Shown here: one piece after another, positions 8,651 to 17,111 of the stretch
Layout of the letters: each line of letters opens with the position of its first letter
Numbering within the stretch: position 1 is the stretch's first letter
Origin: Bacteroidaceae bacterium
Lineage (GTDB): Bacteria; Bacteroidota; Bacteroidia; Bacteroidales; Bacteroidaceae
DNA: 45,606 nt
Assembly: GCA_017940605.1 (NCBI GenBank)
Contig: JAGAYF010000066.1
Location: forward strand, 1 to 45,606
Reading direction: 5' to 3'
Translations under genes and position numbers: made by a program
The notes under the pieces: generated by a model
What the model saw: only the letters and a program-made list of their open reading frames with translations
Told to the model about the DNA's origin: nothing
The model's database searches: none

Positions 8651-9568
8651 ATGACGTACCACCGCGCCTTGCTGTTCATTCTGATCCTTTCCCTTCATTT
8701 ATGCGGAAAGGCATCACATGCATGGACAGTGGAGGACCTACCCATGGTGCACTTGCAAGACGCGCACAAATGGGTATGCAATCCCGACGGCGTACTCTCC
8801 AACGCCGCCACGGACAGCATAGACCGCTACCTTACCCTGATACACCAGACCAAGGGTGTACAATCAGTCGTGGTTGCGGTGAAAAGGCTCGAGGGCGGCG
8901 ACACCTATGAATTCGGCATGGCATTGGCCAAAAAATACGGCATAGGACAGAAGGAACAAAACAGCGGACTCATCATACTGCTTAGCACGGAAGACCGCGA
9001 ATACCGCATACTGACGGGCGAAGGCATCGAGGGCGCACTGCCCGATGCCATTTGCAAGCGCATCCTGAACCGTTACATGCTGCCTCACCTTAAAGCCGCC
9101 GAATGGGACGATGCCATGCTGCAGACCGTGAAGGCAGCCGTCGGCTACCTGGAAAACGATGAAGGCCTGCTGCCAGAGGATGAAGAAAGCGACGGCAACG
9201 ACTTGCTGGCCCTTATCTCCCTGGTTTCATTCACGCTTATCCTGCTGTATTCCCTCTTCCTGGCACAATACCGACGTTGCCCCAACTGCGGCAAACGCAG
9301 GCTGAGAGCCACCACGCGCACCTACCTATATAGGAACGGGGACTGGGAATACTACCGCATCGTATACGTGTGCTCACACTGCCGATACAGCGAAACCAAG
9401 GTTGAACGCCGTCCCCGCGACCGTGGCAACAACGGATCGGGCGGTATCTTCATCGGCGGTGGCCTGGGAAGCGGCATGGGGAGCGGCCACTGGGGCGGTG
9501 GCGGTTTCGGCGGAGGCAGCTTTGGAGGCGGCAGCTTTGGCGGAGGCGGTGCAGGAGGCCACTTCTGA
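8651..9568 (+). CDS. TPM-domain membrane protein with zinc ribbon and Gly-rich tail
   Basis: 305 residues. Signal peptide about 1-24. A TPM (TLP18.3/Psb32/MOLO-1) domain follows at about 35-165, including DRYLTLIHQTKGVQSVVVAV and SGLIILLSTEDREYRILTGEGIEGALPD. A transmembrane helix lies at about 184-205. A C4 cluster (C210, C213, C241, C244) follows, probably a zinc ribbon on the cytoplasmic side. The tail from about 262 consists of repeated GGGSFGGG-like units. TPM proteins paired with LemA are widespread in Bacteroidota and are probably involved in envelope maintenance; the biochemical role is unsettled. lemA follows 58 bp downstream, which supports a functional pair. Confidence 0.88.
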   Translation: MTYHRALLFILILSLHLCGKASHAWTVEDLPMVHLQDAHKWVCNPDGVLSNAATDSIDRYLTLIHQTKGVQSVVVAVKRLEGGDTYEFGMALAKKYGIGQKEQNSGLIILLSTEDREYRILTGEGIEGALPDAICKRILNRYMLPHLKAAEWDDAMLQTVKAAVGYLENDEGLLPEDEESDGNDLLALISLVSFTLILLYSLFLAQYRRCPNCGKRRLRATTRTYLYRNGDWEYYRIVYVCSHCRYSETKVERRPRDRGNNGSGGIFIGGGLGSGMGSGHWGGGGFGGGSFGGGSFGGGGAGGHF

Positions 9569-9626
9569 CAACAAAAAAGGCACACCCATCAAATTGAAAA
9601 TTATAATCTATTAAATAAATGCACAC

Positions 9627-10208
9627 ATGAAGAAATCTGTTTTAGTTATTGTAGCGTTAGCCGTATTGCTGATTCCCTTTTGCATCGGCAAGTACAACGG
9701 AATGGTAAAGGCCGACGAGAGTGTTTCGACGGCATGGGGCAATGTCCAGACACAGTACCAGCGCCGTGCCGACCTGATACCCAACCTCGTCAACACGGTC
9801 AAGGGGTATGCCGCCCATGAGAAGGAAACGTTTGAGGCCGTCATAGCAGCACGCAGCAAGGCCACGCAAGTAACCGTCGATCCCCAGAACCTGACACCCG
9901 AGAAGCTGAAAGAATTCCAGCAGGCCCAGGGCGAACTTTCCTCTGCATTGGGCAAGCTCATTGCCATCCAGGAAAACTATCCCGACCTCAAGGCCAACGA
10001 GCAGTTCAGCGAATTGCAGGCCCAGTTGGAAGGAACTGAAAACCGCATCAACGAGAGTCGCAAGCTCTACAACCAGGCTGTGCAGGATTACAACCTGTCC
10101 GTCCGCACCTTCCCAGCTAACTTGTTGGCCGGCATCTTCGGATTCAGCCAGAAGAGCAAGTTCGAGGCCGACGAGACTGCCCAGAAAGCACCCGAAGTCA
10201 AATTCTGA
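9627..10208 (+). CDS. lemA: LemA family protein
   Basis: 193 residues. An N-terminal membrane helix (about 4-22, VLVIVALAVLLIPFCIG) is followed by the classic LemA block: YNGMVKADESVSTAWGNVQ, then RRADLIPNLVNTVKGYAAHE, then a long helical bundle with NRINESRKLYNQAVQDYN and the closing FPANLLAGIFGF. The topology implies a short outer N-terminus and a cytoplasmic helical domain. The molecular function of LemA is not settled. Pairing with the TPM protein immediately upstream is the usual arrangement. purM begins 9 bp after its stop, so purM is probably carried on the same transcript although unrelated in function. Confidence 0.93.
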   Translation: MKKSVLVIVALAVLLIPFCIGKYNGMVKADESVSTAWGNVQTQYQRRADLIPNLVNTVKGYAAHEKETFEAVIAARSKATQVTVDPQNLTPEKLKEFQQAQGELSSALGKLIAIQENYPDLKANEQFSELQAQLEGTENRINESRKLYNQAVQDYNLSVRTFPANLLAGIFGFSQKSKFEADETAQKAPEVKF

Positions 10209-10217
10209 GGAAACGCC

Positions 10218-11387
10218 ATGGACAGCAAGCAACGATACATGATGCGCGGCGTGAGTGCCATGAAGGAAGACGTGCACAACGCCATCAAAAAGATAGACAA
10301 GGGCCTCTTTCCCCAGGCGTTCTGCAAGATACTGCCCGACATATTGGGCGGAGACCCCGACTATTGCAACATCATGCACGCCGACGGCGCAGGTACGAAA
10401 AGCAGCCTGGCCTACGTGTACTGGAAGGAGACCGGCGACCTGAGCGTGTGGAAAGGCATTGCCCAGGACGCGCTGATCATGAACATTGACGACCTGCTGT
10501 GCGTGGGCGCTACCGACAACATACTGGTCAGTTCCACCATCGGCCGCAACAAGATGCTCATACCGGGCGACGTCATCTCTGCCATTATCAACGGGACAGA
10601 CGAAATACTGCAACAAATGCGCGACATGGGGGTAGGCATCTACGCCACGGGCGGCGAAACGGCCGACATCGGCGACTTGGTGCGCACCATTGTCGTCGAT
10701 TCGACAGTTACGTGCAGGATGCGTCGCGATAAAGTCATTGACAATGCCAACATACGCCCGGGCGATGTCATCGTGGGCCTCTCCTCCTCAGGCCAAGCCA
10801 CCTACGAGAGCCGGTACAACGGCGGCATGGGCAGCAACGGGCTGACCAGCGCGCGCCACGACATGTTCAGCAAGTACCTGGCCGAGAAATATCCCGAGAG
10901 CTACGATGCCGCCGTGCCGTCAGAATTGGTGTACAGCGGCAGCTTCCGCCTGGACGACGTGTCGCCCGAAGTTCCGTGCAACATGGGCCAGCTGGTGCTC
11001 AGCCCCACGCGCACCTACGCCCCCGTGGTGAAGCGCCTGCTCGACGAAATGCGTCCCCGCGTGCATGGCATGGTGCACTGCACCGGCGGAGCGCAGACCA
11101 AGGTGCTGCATTTCGTAGGCCCTGACTGCCGTGTCATCAAGGACAACATGTTTCCCGTCCCGCCCCTGTTCCGAGCCATCCAGCAGGAGAGCCAAACGGA
11201 CTGGGCCGAGATGTACAAGGTGTTCAACATGGGCCACCGGCTCGAGGTATACGTCAGTCCGGCCGACGCCGAACGGGTCATCAGCATTTCGCGCTCGTTC
11301 AACATTGACGCACAGGTTGTAGGGCGCATTGAGCAGGGCGAGAAGAGCCTCACCATACGGAGCGAATTTGGGGAGTACCACTACTAG
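10218..11387 (+). CDS. purM: Phosphoribosylformylglycinamidine cyclo-ligase (AIR synthase), Bacteroidota type
   Basis: 389 residues, longer than the roughly 345 of E. coli PurM and collinear with the divergent Bacteroidota form. It closes the imidazole ring of aminoimidazole ribonucleotide with ATP in purine synthesis. Visible motifs: HADGAGTKSSLAYVYW (about 54-69), WKGIAQDALIMNIDDLLCVGA, the ATGGETADIGD loop (about 143-153), and GMVHCTGGAQTKVLHFVG near the C-terminus. It ends GEYHY. It is the last gene before a 657-nt noncoding stretch. In related genomes purM is often followed by prfA and pyrF; those are not present here. Confidence 0.93.
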   Translation: MDSKQRYMMRGVSAMKEDVHNAIKKIDKGLFPQAFCKILPDILGGDPDYCNIMHADGAGTKSSLAYVYWKETGDLSVWKGIAQDALIMNIDDLLCVGATDNILVSSTIGRNKMLIPGDVISAIINGTDEILQQMRDMGVGIYATGGETADIGDLVRTIVVDSTVTCRMRRDKVIDNANIRPGDVIVGLSSSGQATYESRYNGGMGSNGLTSARHDMFSKYLAEKYPESYDAAVPSELVYSGSFRLDDVSPEVPCNMGQLVLSPTRTYAPVVKRLLDEMRPRVHGMVHCTGGAQTKVLHFVGPDCRVIKDNMFPVPPLFRAIQQESQTDWAEMYKVFNMGHRLEVYVSPADAERVISISRSFNIDAQVVGRIEQGEKSLTIRSEFGEYHY

Positions 11388-11638
11388 CCCCTACCTGCCC
11401 TGCCCCAGCACGACATCCATCCTCATAAAGGCCACCTGCCGGTCGCCAATGCACCCTGCAACGGCGGCAGGCAGGTGCTGTTATCGTACAGAATGGTCCT
11501 CCTAGGGGGCACGGCATCCTCCGTCCGCCTCACCATCACTCCTACGCCCGTGAAGCAGGACATACAGCAAACTATATATCAAACGAATACGGAAAGCAAA
11601 TGCCCAAAGCCACCGACGGTGCAAGAGATTCCCTTCAT

Positions 11639-11725
11639 TCATGGTTTTTTACGCCTTGCCGGAATTTTTTCCAGCCGCATTCGCCCACCGCTTACGCCTT
11701 GTCCTCGCTGCTTTTGCGCCTTGGA
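11639..11725 (+). repeat. Dispersed T-tract/GGCCGCAT repeat, copy B
   Basis: Plus-strand order: TTTTTTACGCCTTG (11645), TTTTTTCCAGCCGCATTCG (11665), CTTACGCCTTGTCC (11691), TTTTGCGCCTTGGAGG (11712). Tract centres lie 20-25 bp apart. Compared with copies C and D it lacks one unit between the first tract and the GCCGCAT block. Confidence 0.7.
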
Positions 11726-11972
11726 GGATTCCGTTCATGCGAGCATGTGTTTTTTCGGCCCGTCAACCGCCCCCAACAGCCGTATGCTTGCACTGCCTAT
11801 CACTATTTATATAGGTTCACACGCGCAGTACGCACGGTTTTTGCCCATAGCCATTCATATATATGCATTGGAATTTTCATATAACCATCACGGTATCAAC
11901 GTAAAACAAGCAGAGATGCATAATTTTTCCATATTTTTTAGGAAAGTCCTGCTTGATTTTTGAAGTTTTTTA

Positions 11973-11981
11973 TAATTTTGC
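11973..11981 (+). promoter_or_regulatory. Putative nuo operon promoter (-7 box)
   Basis: TAATTTTGC at 11973-11981 is a full match to the Bacteroidota -7 element. A TTG at 11953-11955 lies 17 bp upstream, slightly closer than the usual -33 spacing. The start would be near 11987, about 58 nt before the nuoA ATG at 12045. Confidence 0.65.
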
Positions 11982-12044
11982 AGCGCAAAGTGCCGCCATG
12001 CGGCTTTGAATGACACAAATTATTTTTCTGATATTATAAGAGTT

Positions 12045-12395
12045 ATGAACTTTACGCTTTTAGTAACCGTAGTTCTGACGGCCCTTTTCTTTGTTGCCAT
12101 CGTTGTCGTCCTGGCCAACCTGCTGGCCCCGCGCAGCTACAACAGCAAGAAAGAAGAACCCTATGAGTGCGGTATCCCTGCCCGTGGCAACCAATGGGGG
12201 CACTATCATTTGGGATACTACTTGTTTGCACTGCTTTTCCTCATGTTTGACGTGGAAACAATGTTCCTGTTTCCATGGGCCGTCGTTGCCAAGGGATTAG
12301 GTCCGCAGGGACTCTTTGCCGTGGCATTCTTTTTATTCATCTTAATTCTGGGCCTTGCCTACGCCTGGAGGAAAGGAGCGCTGAAATGGCATTGA
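12045..12395 (+). CDS. nuoA: NADH-quinone oxidoreductase subunit A
   Basis: 116 residues from the ATG at 12045. An in-frame TTG at 12006 would add 13 polar residues before the first membrane helix and is less likely. NuoA is a three-helix membrane subunit at the junction of the quinone module and the proton-pumping arm. The [15 protein letters not shown] loop and the [16 protein letters not shown] helix, with its conserved Asp-x-Glu, are diagnostic. It is the first gene of the complex I operon, and its end overlaps nuoB by 10 bp. Confidence 0.96.
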   Translation: MNFTLLVTVVLTALFFVAIVVVLANLLAPRSYNSKKEEPYECGIPARGNQWGHYHLGYYLFALLFLMFDVETMFLFPWAVVAKGLGPQGLFAVAFFLFILILGLAYAWRKGALKWH

Positions 12396-13024
12396 TAAGA
12401 AAACCAAAAATCAAGTCGATTCCCTACGAAGACTTCAAGGACAACGAATCGCTTGAACAACTGATTGACCAGCTCAATGAAAAAGGCACGAATGTCATTG
12501 TGACAACTGCCGACCAACTGATTAACTGGGGGCGCTCCAACAGCGTGTGGCCCATGAACTTTGGAACCAGTTGTTGTGCCATCGAGCTGATGGCAATGGG
12601 TGCAGCCCGCTTCGATATGGCCCGCTTTGGATTTGAGGTAACACGAACCAGCCCTCGCCAAGCGGACCTTATTCTTGTTTGCGGTACGATCACCAACAAG
12701 ATGGCCCCCGTGCTGCGGCGTCTGTACGACCAGATGGCCGATCCCAAGTACGTCATTGCCATCGGTGGCTGCACCATAAGCGGCGGACCTTTCACCAAGA
12801 GCTACCATGTCGTGAAGGGCGTGGACCAAATACTGCCGGTCGACGTCTACGTGCCTGGCTGTCCCCCGCGCCCCGAGGCATTCTACTACGGAATGATGCA
12901 ATTGCAGCGCAAGATGAAGATTGAAAACTACCTGGGCACTGTCAATGCAAAGCAAAAGGACGAGCACAAACAGGAAGCCCAAGCCCTGCAACAGAAAATC
13001 CTTAACGAAGAACAAGAAGCATGA
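12386..13024 (+). CDS. nuoB: NADH-quinone oxidoreductase subunit B
   Basis: 212 residues from the ATG at 12386 inside the end of nuoA. NuoB carries the terminal 4Fe-4S cluster N2, which hands electrons to quinone. The four ligands are visible as C63-C64 (FGTSCCAIE), C129 (AIGGCT) and C159 ([14 protein letters not shown]). Compared with the shorter E. coli mature core it has an N-terminal extension (about 1-40) and a charged C-terminal tail rich in Lys, Gln and Glu (about 190-212). The stop overlaps the start of nuoCD by 4 bp, a sign of coupled translation. Confidence 0.97.
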   Translation: MALIRKPKIKSIPYEDFKDNESLEQLIDQLNEKGTNVIVTTADQLINWGRSNSVWPMNFGTSCCAIELMAMGAARFDMARFGFEVTRTSPRQADLILVCGTITNKMAPVLRRLYDQMADPKYVIAIGGCTISGGPFTKSYHVVKGVDQILPVDVYVPGCPPRPEAFYYGMMQLQRKMKIENYLGTVNAKQKDEHKQEAQALQQKILNEEQEA

Positions 13025-14586
13025 CACTGGAAATAACAACTATAGCACCCGCCGAGTTGCACGCAGAAATGCTTCGGCTGAAGGAGGAGCGCAAAATGGA
13101 TTACCTGCGCAACCTCATTGGAATGGATTGGGGAGAGGAAGGACTGGGCGTCATCTACATGCTGGAAAGCAGCGAGACAGGCGAGACGGCGAACCTGAAG
13201 ACGCTGACCGCCGACCGCGAAAACCCTTGCATCCCTACGGTGAGCGACATCTGGGACATTGCCAACATATACGAGCGCGAAGTGTTCGATTACTTCGGCA
13301 TCAAATTCCTGAACAACCCCGACATGCGCCGCCTGTTCCTGCGCGAAGACTGGGTGGGCTATCCGCTGCGCAAGGACGACAAGCCTGAGCAGGAGAACCC
13401 CCTGCGCATGGACGACGAGCCGCTGGCCGACACGACCACGGAGTACTTCCTGCGCGAGGACGGCACGCTGGCCAGCAGGCAGCACACCATCTTCGCCCCC
13501 GAAGACTATGTGGTCAACGTAGGGCCGCAGCACCCGTCCACCCACGGCGTATTGCACATGCGCGTCAAGCTGGACGGCGAGACAGTGCGCAAGATAGAGC
13601 CCGTATTGGGCTACATACACCGCGGAATTGAGAAAATCAGCGAGAGCCTCACCTATCCGCAAATGCTTGCCATGACCGACAGGCTCGACTACCTGAGCGC
13701 CATGCAGAACCGGCACGCCATGTGCATGTGCATTGAGAAAGCCATGGAACTGGAAGTGACGCCGCGCATACAATACATACGCACCATCATGGATGAGCTG
13801 CAGCGAATAGCATCGCACCTCATCTACTATGCCTGCATGACCATGGACACCGGCGCGCTGACGGCATTCTTCTACACATTCCGCGAGCGCGAAATGCTTT
13901 GCAAAATATTTGAGGACAATTTCGGCGGCCGCCTCATCATGAACTACAATACCATCGGCGGTGTCCAGTACGACATCCTGCCCGACTTTGCCCGCCAGGT
14001 AAAGGAGTTCTGCCAGGCACTGCGCAAGCGCTTCCATGAATACCAAGACATTTACACCACCAACATCATTGCCCAGCAGCGCATGATAGGTGTGGGTACG
14101 CTCAGCCTGGACGAGGTCATCAGCCGCGGAGTCACAGGCCCGAGCGGCCGTGCCAGCGGTTGGCACAACGATGTGCGCAAGCGCCACCCCTATGCCCTGT
14201 ATGACCAAGTGGAATTCAACGAAATCATACGTACCGAGGGCGACACGAATGCCCGTCATTGGAATCGCATGGACGAAATACTGGAGAGCCTCCACATTGT
14301 TGAGCAGCTCATCGACAACATTCCTGAGGGAGAATATCAAGTAAAGCGCAAGCCCATCATCAAGCTGCCCGAGGGCGATTTCTATCAGGCCGTGGAAAGC
14401 AGCCGCGGTGAATTTGGTGTCTTCATTGAGAGCAAAGGCGACAAGAGTCCCTACCGCGTACACTTCCGCAGCAATGGTCTGCCCCTCGTGGGTGCAATGG
14501 ATGCCGCTTGCCGTGACCAAAAGTTTGCCGACCTGATTGCCATCGGTGCTTCCATGGACTTCGTCATTCCCGACATTGACCGATAA
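13021..14586 (+). CDS. nuoCD: Fused NADH-quinone oxidoreductase subunit C/D
   Basis: 521 residues joining NuoC (about 1-125, with [21 protein letters not shown]) and NuoD (about 155-521). NuoD begins at [23 protein letters not shown] and includes [28 protein letters not shown] and the C-terminal [13 protein letters not shown]. NuoD forms the quinone-binding pocket with NuoB; NuoC packs on its side. The linker (about 125-155) is acidic. C/D fusion occurs in enterobacteria and Bacteroidota. The fusion is genuine: there is one continuous frame without an internal stop. Confidence 0.97.
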   Translation: MTLEITTIAPAELHAEMLRLKEERKMDYLRNLIGMDWGEEGLGVIYMLESSETGETANLKTLTADRENPCIPTVSDIWDIANIYEREVFDYFGIKFLNNPDMRRLFLREDWVGYPLRKDDKPEQENPLRMDDEPLADTTTEYFLREDGTLASRQHTIFAPEDYVVNVGPQHPSTHGVLHMRVKLDGETVRKIEPVLGYIHRGIEKISESLTYPQMLAMTDRLDYLSAMQNRHAMCMCIEKAMELEVTPRIQYIRTIMDELQRIASHLIYYACMTMDTGALTAFFYTFREREMLCKIFEDNFGGRLIMNYNTIGGVQYDILPDFARQVKEFCQALRKRFHEYQDIYTTNIIAQQRMIGVGTLSLDEVISRGVTGPSGRASGWHNDVRKRHPYALYDQVEFNEIIRTEGDTNARHWNRMDEILESLHIVEQLIDNIPEGEYQVKRKPIIKLPEGDFYQAVESSRGEFGVFIESKGDKSPYRVHFRSNGLPLVGAMDAACRDQKFADLIAIGASMDFVIPDIDR

Positions 14587-14617
14587 TTCCATTTATAAGA
14601 TAAAAATAGTAAAGAAT

Positions 14618-15697
14618 ATGTTTGACTTTAGTATTGTTACGAAATGGTTTCACTCACTGCTCACGGGCGTCATGCCTGAATGGGCAGCGATAGGCATAGA
14701 ATGTTTCATCGTTTTGTTGTTCATCATCCTGCTTTACGCCATCCTGGCCATAGCGCTCATCTATGGTGAACGCAAGATATGCGCATTCTTCCAATGCCGC
14801 ATAGGGCCGAACCGAGTAGGTAAATGGGGTTTGTTACAGGTTTTTGCCGACGTGTTCAAGATGCTTACCAAGGAAATCATCAAGATGCGCCAAAGCGATC
14901 GCTTCCTACACGACATGGCACCCTACTTCATGCTGTTGGCTTCTTTCCTTACATTTGCCTGCATTCCATGGAACAAGGGATTGGCCATCTTGGATTTCAA
15001 TATCGGCGTGTTCTTCTTCATTGCCGTCAGCGGCATAGGCATTGTGGGCATCCTTTTGGCCGGTTGGTCCAGCCGAAGCAAGTATCCCATGATCGGTGCC
15101 ATGCGAAGCGGAGCGCAATTGGTCAGCTATGAACTCAGCATCGGCATGACCATGCTCACTGTCATCCTGCTGAACGGCACTATGCAGTTTTCCGAGATAG
15201 TACAACAGCAAGCCGATTTCGGTTGGAACATCATACGAGGCCATGTTCCAGCCATTATTGCTTTCATCATCTACCTGATAGCTGGCAATGCCGAGTGCAA
15301 CCGCGGTCCTTTTGACCTGCCTGAGGCTGAAAGTGAATTGACCGCAGGCTACCATACGGAATATTCAGGTATGCACTTTGGATTTTTCTACTTGGCAGAA
15401 TACCTGAACCTTTTCATTTGCGGGGCAATGGCCGCAACCATATTCTTGGGCGGATGGGCTCCCATCTATTTCCCTGGGTGGGAAGGATTCAATCATGTTA
15501 TGAGCCTCATTCCCGGATTTATTTGGTTTTTTGCCAAGGCCTTCTTTGTGGTATTCCTGTTGATGTGGATTCGCTGGACTTTTCCACGCCTGCGCATTGA
15601 CCAATTGCTGAGTTTGGAATGGAAATACCTCATGCCCATCAGTATGCTGAACATATTGTTGATGGCTTTAGTGGTTTGCTTTGGTCTCACATTATAA
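14618..15697 (+). CDS. nuoH: NADH-quinone oxidoreductase subunit H
   Basis: 359 residues from the ATG at 14618; a longer frame reaches back into nuoCD and is rejected. NuoH is the eight-helix membrane subunit that lines the quinone tunnel. Diagnostic regions: [20 protein letters not shown] after the first helix, the acidic loop [20 protein letters not shown], and the near-terminal [20 protein letters not shown]. It is placed between nuoCD and nuoI, where many complex I operons carry nuoG then nuoH. Here no nuoE, nuoF or nuoG is present, and the gap to nuoCD is only 31 bp. Confidence 0.97.
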   Translation: MFDFSIVTKWFHSLLTGVMPEWAAIGIECFIVLLFIILLYAILAIALIYGERKICAFFQCRIGPNRVGKWGLLQVFADVFKMLTKEIIKMRQSDRFLHDMAPYFMLLASFLTFACIPWNKGLAILDFNIGVFFFIAVSGIGIVGILLAGWSSRSKYPMIGAMRSGAQLVSYELSIGMTMLTVILLNGTMQFSEIVQQQADFGWNIIRGHVPAIIAFIIYLIAGNAECNRGPFDLPEAESELTAGYHTEYSGMHFGFFYLAEYLNLFICGAMAATIFLGGWAPIYFPGWEGFNHVMSLIPGFIWFFAKAFFVVFLLMWIRWTFPRLRIDQLLSLEWKYLMPISMLNILLMALVVCFGLTL

Positions 15698-15723
15698 TAA
15701 TGTAGAACACATATCTTAATCAT

Positions 15724-16239
15724 ATGGAAGAAAGAAATTACATACAAGGTATCCTGCACGCCAGCAAGACACTTCTTGTAGGTCTCAAGACATCAATTAA
15801 GATTTTCTTTGAACATCACGAAACAGAACAATATCCAGAGAACCGCGACACACTTATATTCTCTGACCGCAATCGTTTCTGCCTGGAAATGCCGCACAAT
15901 GAGAAAAACCAATACAAATGCATTGCATGTGGCCTTTGCCAAATGGCCTGTCCCAACGATTCCATTCACATCACAAGTGAAATGGTTGAGACCGAGGATG
16001 GGAAAAAGAAGAAACAACTTGTAAAATATGAATACAACCTGGGGCAGTGCATGTTCTGCAATCTTTGTGTAACCGCATGCCCTCACGATGCCATCCAATT
16101 CAACCAGGAGTTTGAAAATGCTGTTTTCGACAAGAAGAAACTGATTCTCACACTCAATCATCCTGGCAGCACATTGGCGGAAAAGCCCCGTCCTGTTGTA
16201 ACACCCAAACCATTAGAAACACTTAAAACAGCAGAATAA
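15724..16239 (+). CDS. nuoI: NADH-quinone oxidoreductase subunit I (two 4Fe-4S clusters)
   Basis: 171 residues. Two ferredoxin-type motifs are intact: C66, C69, C72, C76 (CIACGLCQMACPNDSI) and C109, C112, C115, C119 (CMFCNLCVTACPHDAI). These bind clusters N6a and N6b on the path to N2 in NuoB. An amphipathic N-terminal stretch (about 5-30) would lie on the membrane surface. The tail is Pro-rich (EKPRPVVTPKPLET). In an enzyme that lacks NuoEFG, this subunit is the expected place where an external electron donor such as a reduced ferredoxin would dock; that is inference. Confidence 0.97.
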   Translation: MEERNYIQGILHASKTLLVGLKTSIKIFFEHHETEQYPENRDTLIFSDRNRFCLEMPHNEKNQYKCIACGLCQMACPNDSIHITSEMVETEDGKKKKQLVKYEYNLGQCMFCNLCVTACPHDAIQFNQEFENAVFDKKKLILTLNHPGSTLAEKPRPVVTPKPLETLKTAE

Positions 16240-16241
16240 CT

Positions 16242-16757
16242 ATGGCAACAACGATTCTATTTTTCATATTGGCCGCCATCATCCTAGGATGTGCCATTGC
16301 CGCAGTGACGACCAAGCGCATCATGCGATCTGCCACTTATTTACTATTTGTTTTGTTTGGCACAGCTGGACTTTATTTCTTGATGGGATACACTTTCCTG
16401 GGATCGGTTCAGGTAATGGTCTACGCGGGCGGCGTTGTCGTTCTCTACATATTCGCACTCATGCTGACAGGACAACAAGACAACAAGGAAACGCATAAGA
16501 TAGGTCTTGCAAAAAAGGCAGCTGCCTTAATCGCCTCCTTGGCAGGTGCTGCGCTTTTTCTTTTCATCATCATTTCTCACCGCTTTGCCAATACCACGCT
16601 TTTGGAGAATCCATCCGAGCAAACCACATCCATTCAAACCTTAGGCCAGCAACTGCTCTCCACTGGCCAGAACGGATACATGCTTCCCTTTGAAGCTGTC
16701 AGCGTGTTGCTCTTGGCTTGCATTGTGGGTGCACTCATCATTGCCCGTAAACGATAA
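16242..16757 (+). CDS. nuoJ: NADH-quinone oxidoreductase subunit J
   Basis: 171 residues with five hydrophobic helices. The conserved third helix reads GYTFLGSVQVMVYAGGVVVLYIFALML, the hallmark of NuoJ. The subunit sits between the quinone module and the antiporter-like subunits and helps transmit conformational change. It starts 2 bp after the nuoI stop. The loop at about residues 110-145 (HRFANTTLLENPSEQTTSIQ) is hydrophilic and variable in the family. Confidence 0.96.
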   Translation: MATTILFFILAAIILGCAIAAVTTKRIMRSATYLLFVLFGTAGLYFLMGYTFLGSVQVMVYAGGVVVLYIFALMLTGQQDNKETHKIGLAKKAAALIASLAGAALFLFIIISHRFANTTLLENPSEQTTSIQTLGQQLLSTGQNGYMLPFEAVSVLLLACIVGALIIARKR

Positions 16758-16776
16758 TTTCAGACATTTCGCTATT

Positions 16777-17085
16777 ATGATCAGTATAGACTATTTTCTC
16801 ATTCTTTCAGCCTTGATGTTATTCATTGGTATCTACGGTTTCCTCACCCGTCGTAACACATTGGCCATACTCATCTCAATTGAATTGATTCTGAATGCTG
16901 CCGATTTGAATTTTGCTGCATTCAACCGAATGCTGTTCCCACAAGGGCAGGAGGGCTATTTCTTCACTCTTTTCTCAGTTGCCATCAGTGCCGCCGAGAC
17001 CGCCATTGCCATAGCCGTAATGATCAACATCTATCGCAATCTGAAGAACAACTTCGTTGAGAATCTTGATAAACTTAAATGGTAA
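16777..17085 (+). CDS. nuoK: NADH-quinone oxidoreductase subunit K
   Basis: 102 residues from the ATG at 16777; an upstream in-frame start lies within nuoJ. It is a three-helix MrpC-like subunit. The two conserved membrane glutamates are visible, one in LAILISIELILNAADLNFAAF and the other in AISAAETAIAIAVMINIYR; both are part of the central proton path. nuoL follows after 26 bp. Confidence 0.96.
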   Translation: MISIDYFLILSALMLFIGIYGFLTRRNTLAILISIELILNAADLNFAAFNRMLFPQGQEGYFFTLFSVAISAAETAIAIAVMINIYRNLKNNFVENLDKLKW

Positions 17086-17111
17086 CTTTCATATAAAACA
17101 GAAATACACCT

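Larger units (their letters stand above)
11388..12044. other. 657-nt noncoding interval between purM and nuoA
   Basis: No convincing gene is visible. A plus-strand frame at 11475-11963 is open but has no family resemblance, uses rare-looking codons and crosses a repeat, so I reject it. Contents: an 8-bp inverted repeat CACCTGCC/GGCAGGTG (11433-11440 and 11470-11477, 29-nt loop), which could be a weak purM terminator; dispersed repeat copy B (about 11639-11725); an AT-rich stretch; and the nuo promoter near 11973. It would make a long regulatory region for complex I. Confidence 0.6.

Noticed and set aside
9430-9566. Tandem repeats at the end of the TPM gene as a mobile or recombination element
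   Set aside because: They are coding repeats for a Gly-rich tail, common in TPM proteins, and stay in frame.
11475-11963. 162-codon open frame on the plus strand in the purM-nuoA gap
   Set aside because: It crosses repeat copy B, has no recognisable domain or good start, and the residue make-up looks like translated noncoding DNA.
12006-12044. TTG start for nuoA 13 codons upstream
   Set aside because: It would add polar residues before the first helix; the ATG at 12045 fits the family N-terminus better.
12928-14592. Long antisense open frame opposite nuoCD
   Set aside because: nuoCD is certain from conserved motifs; the antisense product shows no domain and mirrors the codon bias of nuoCD.
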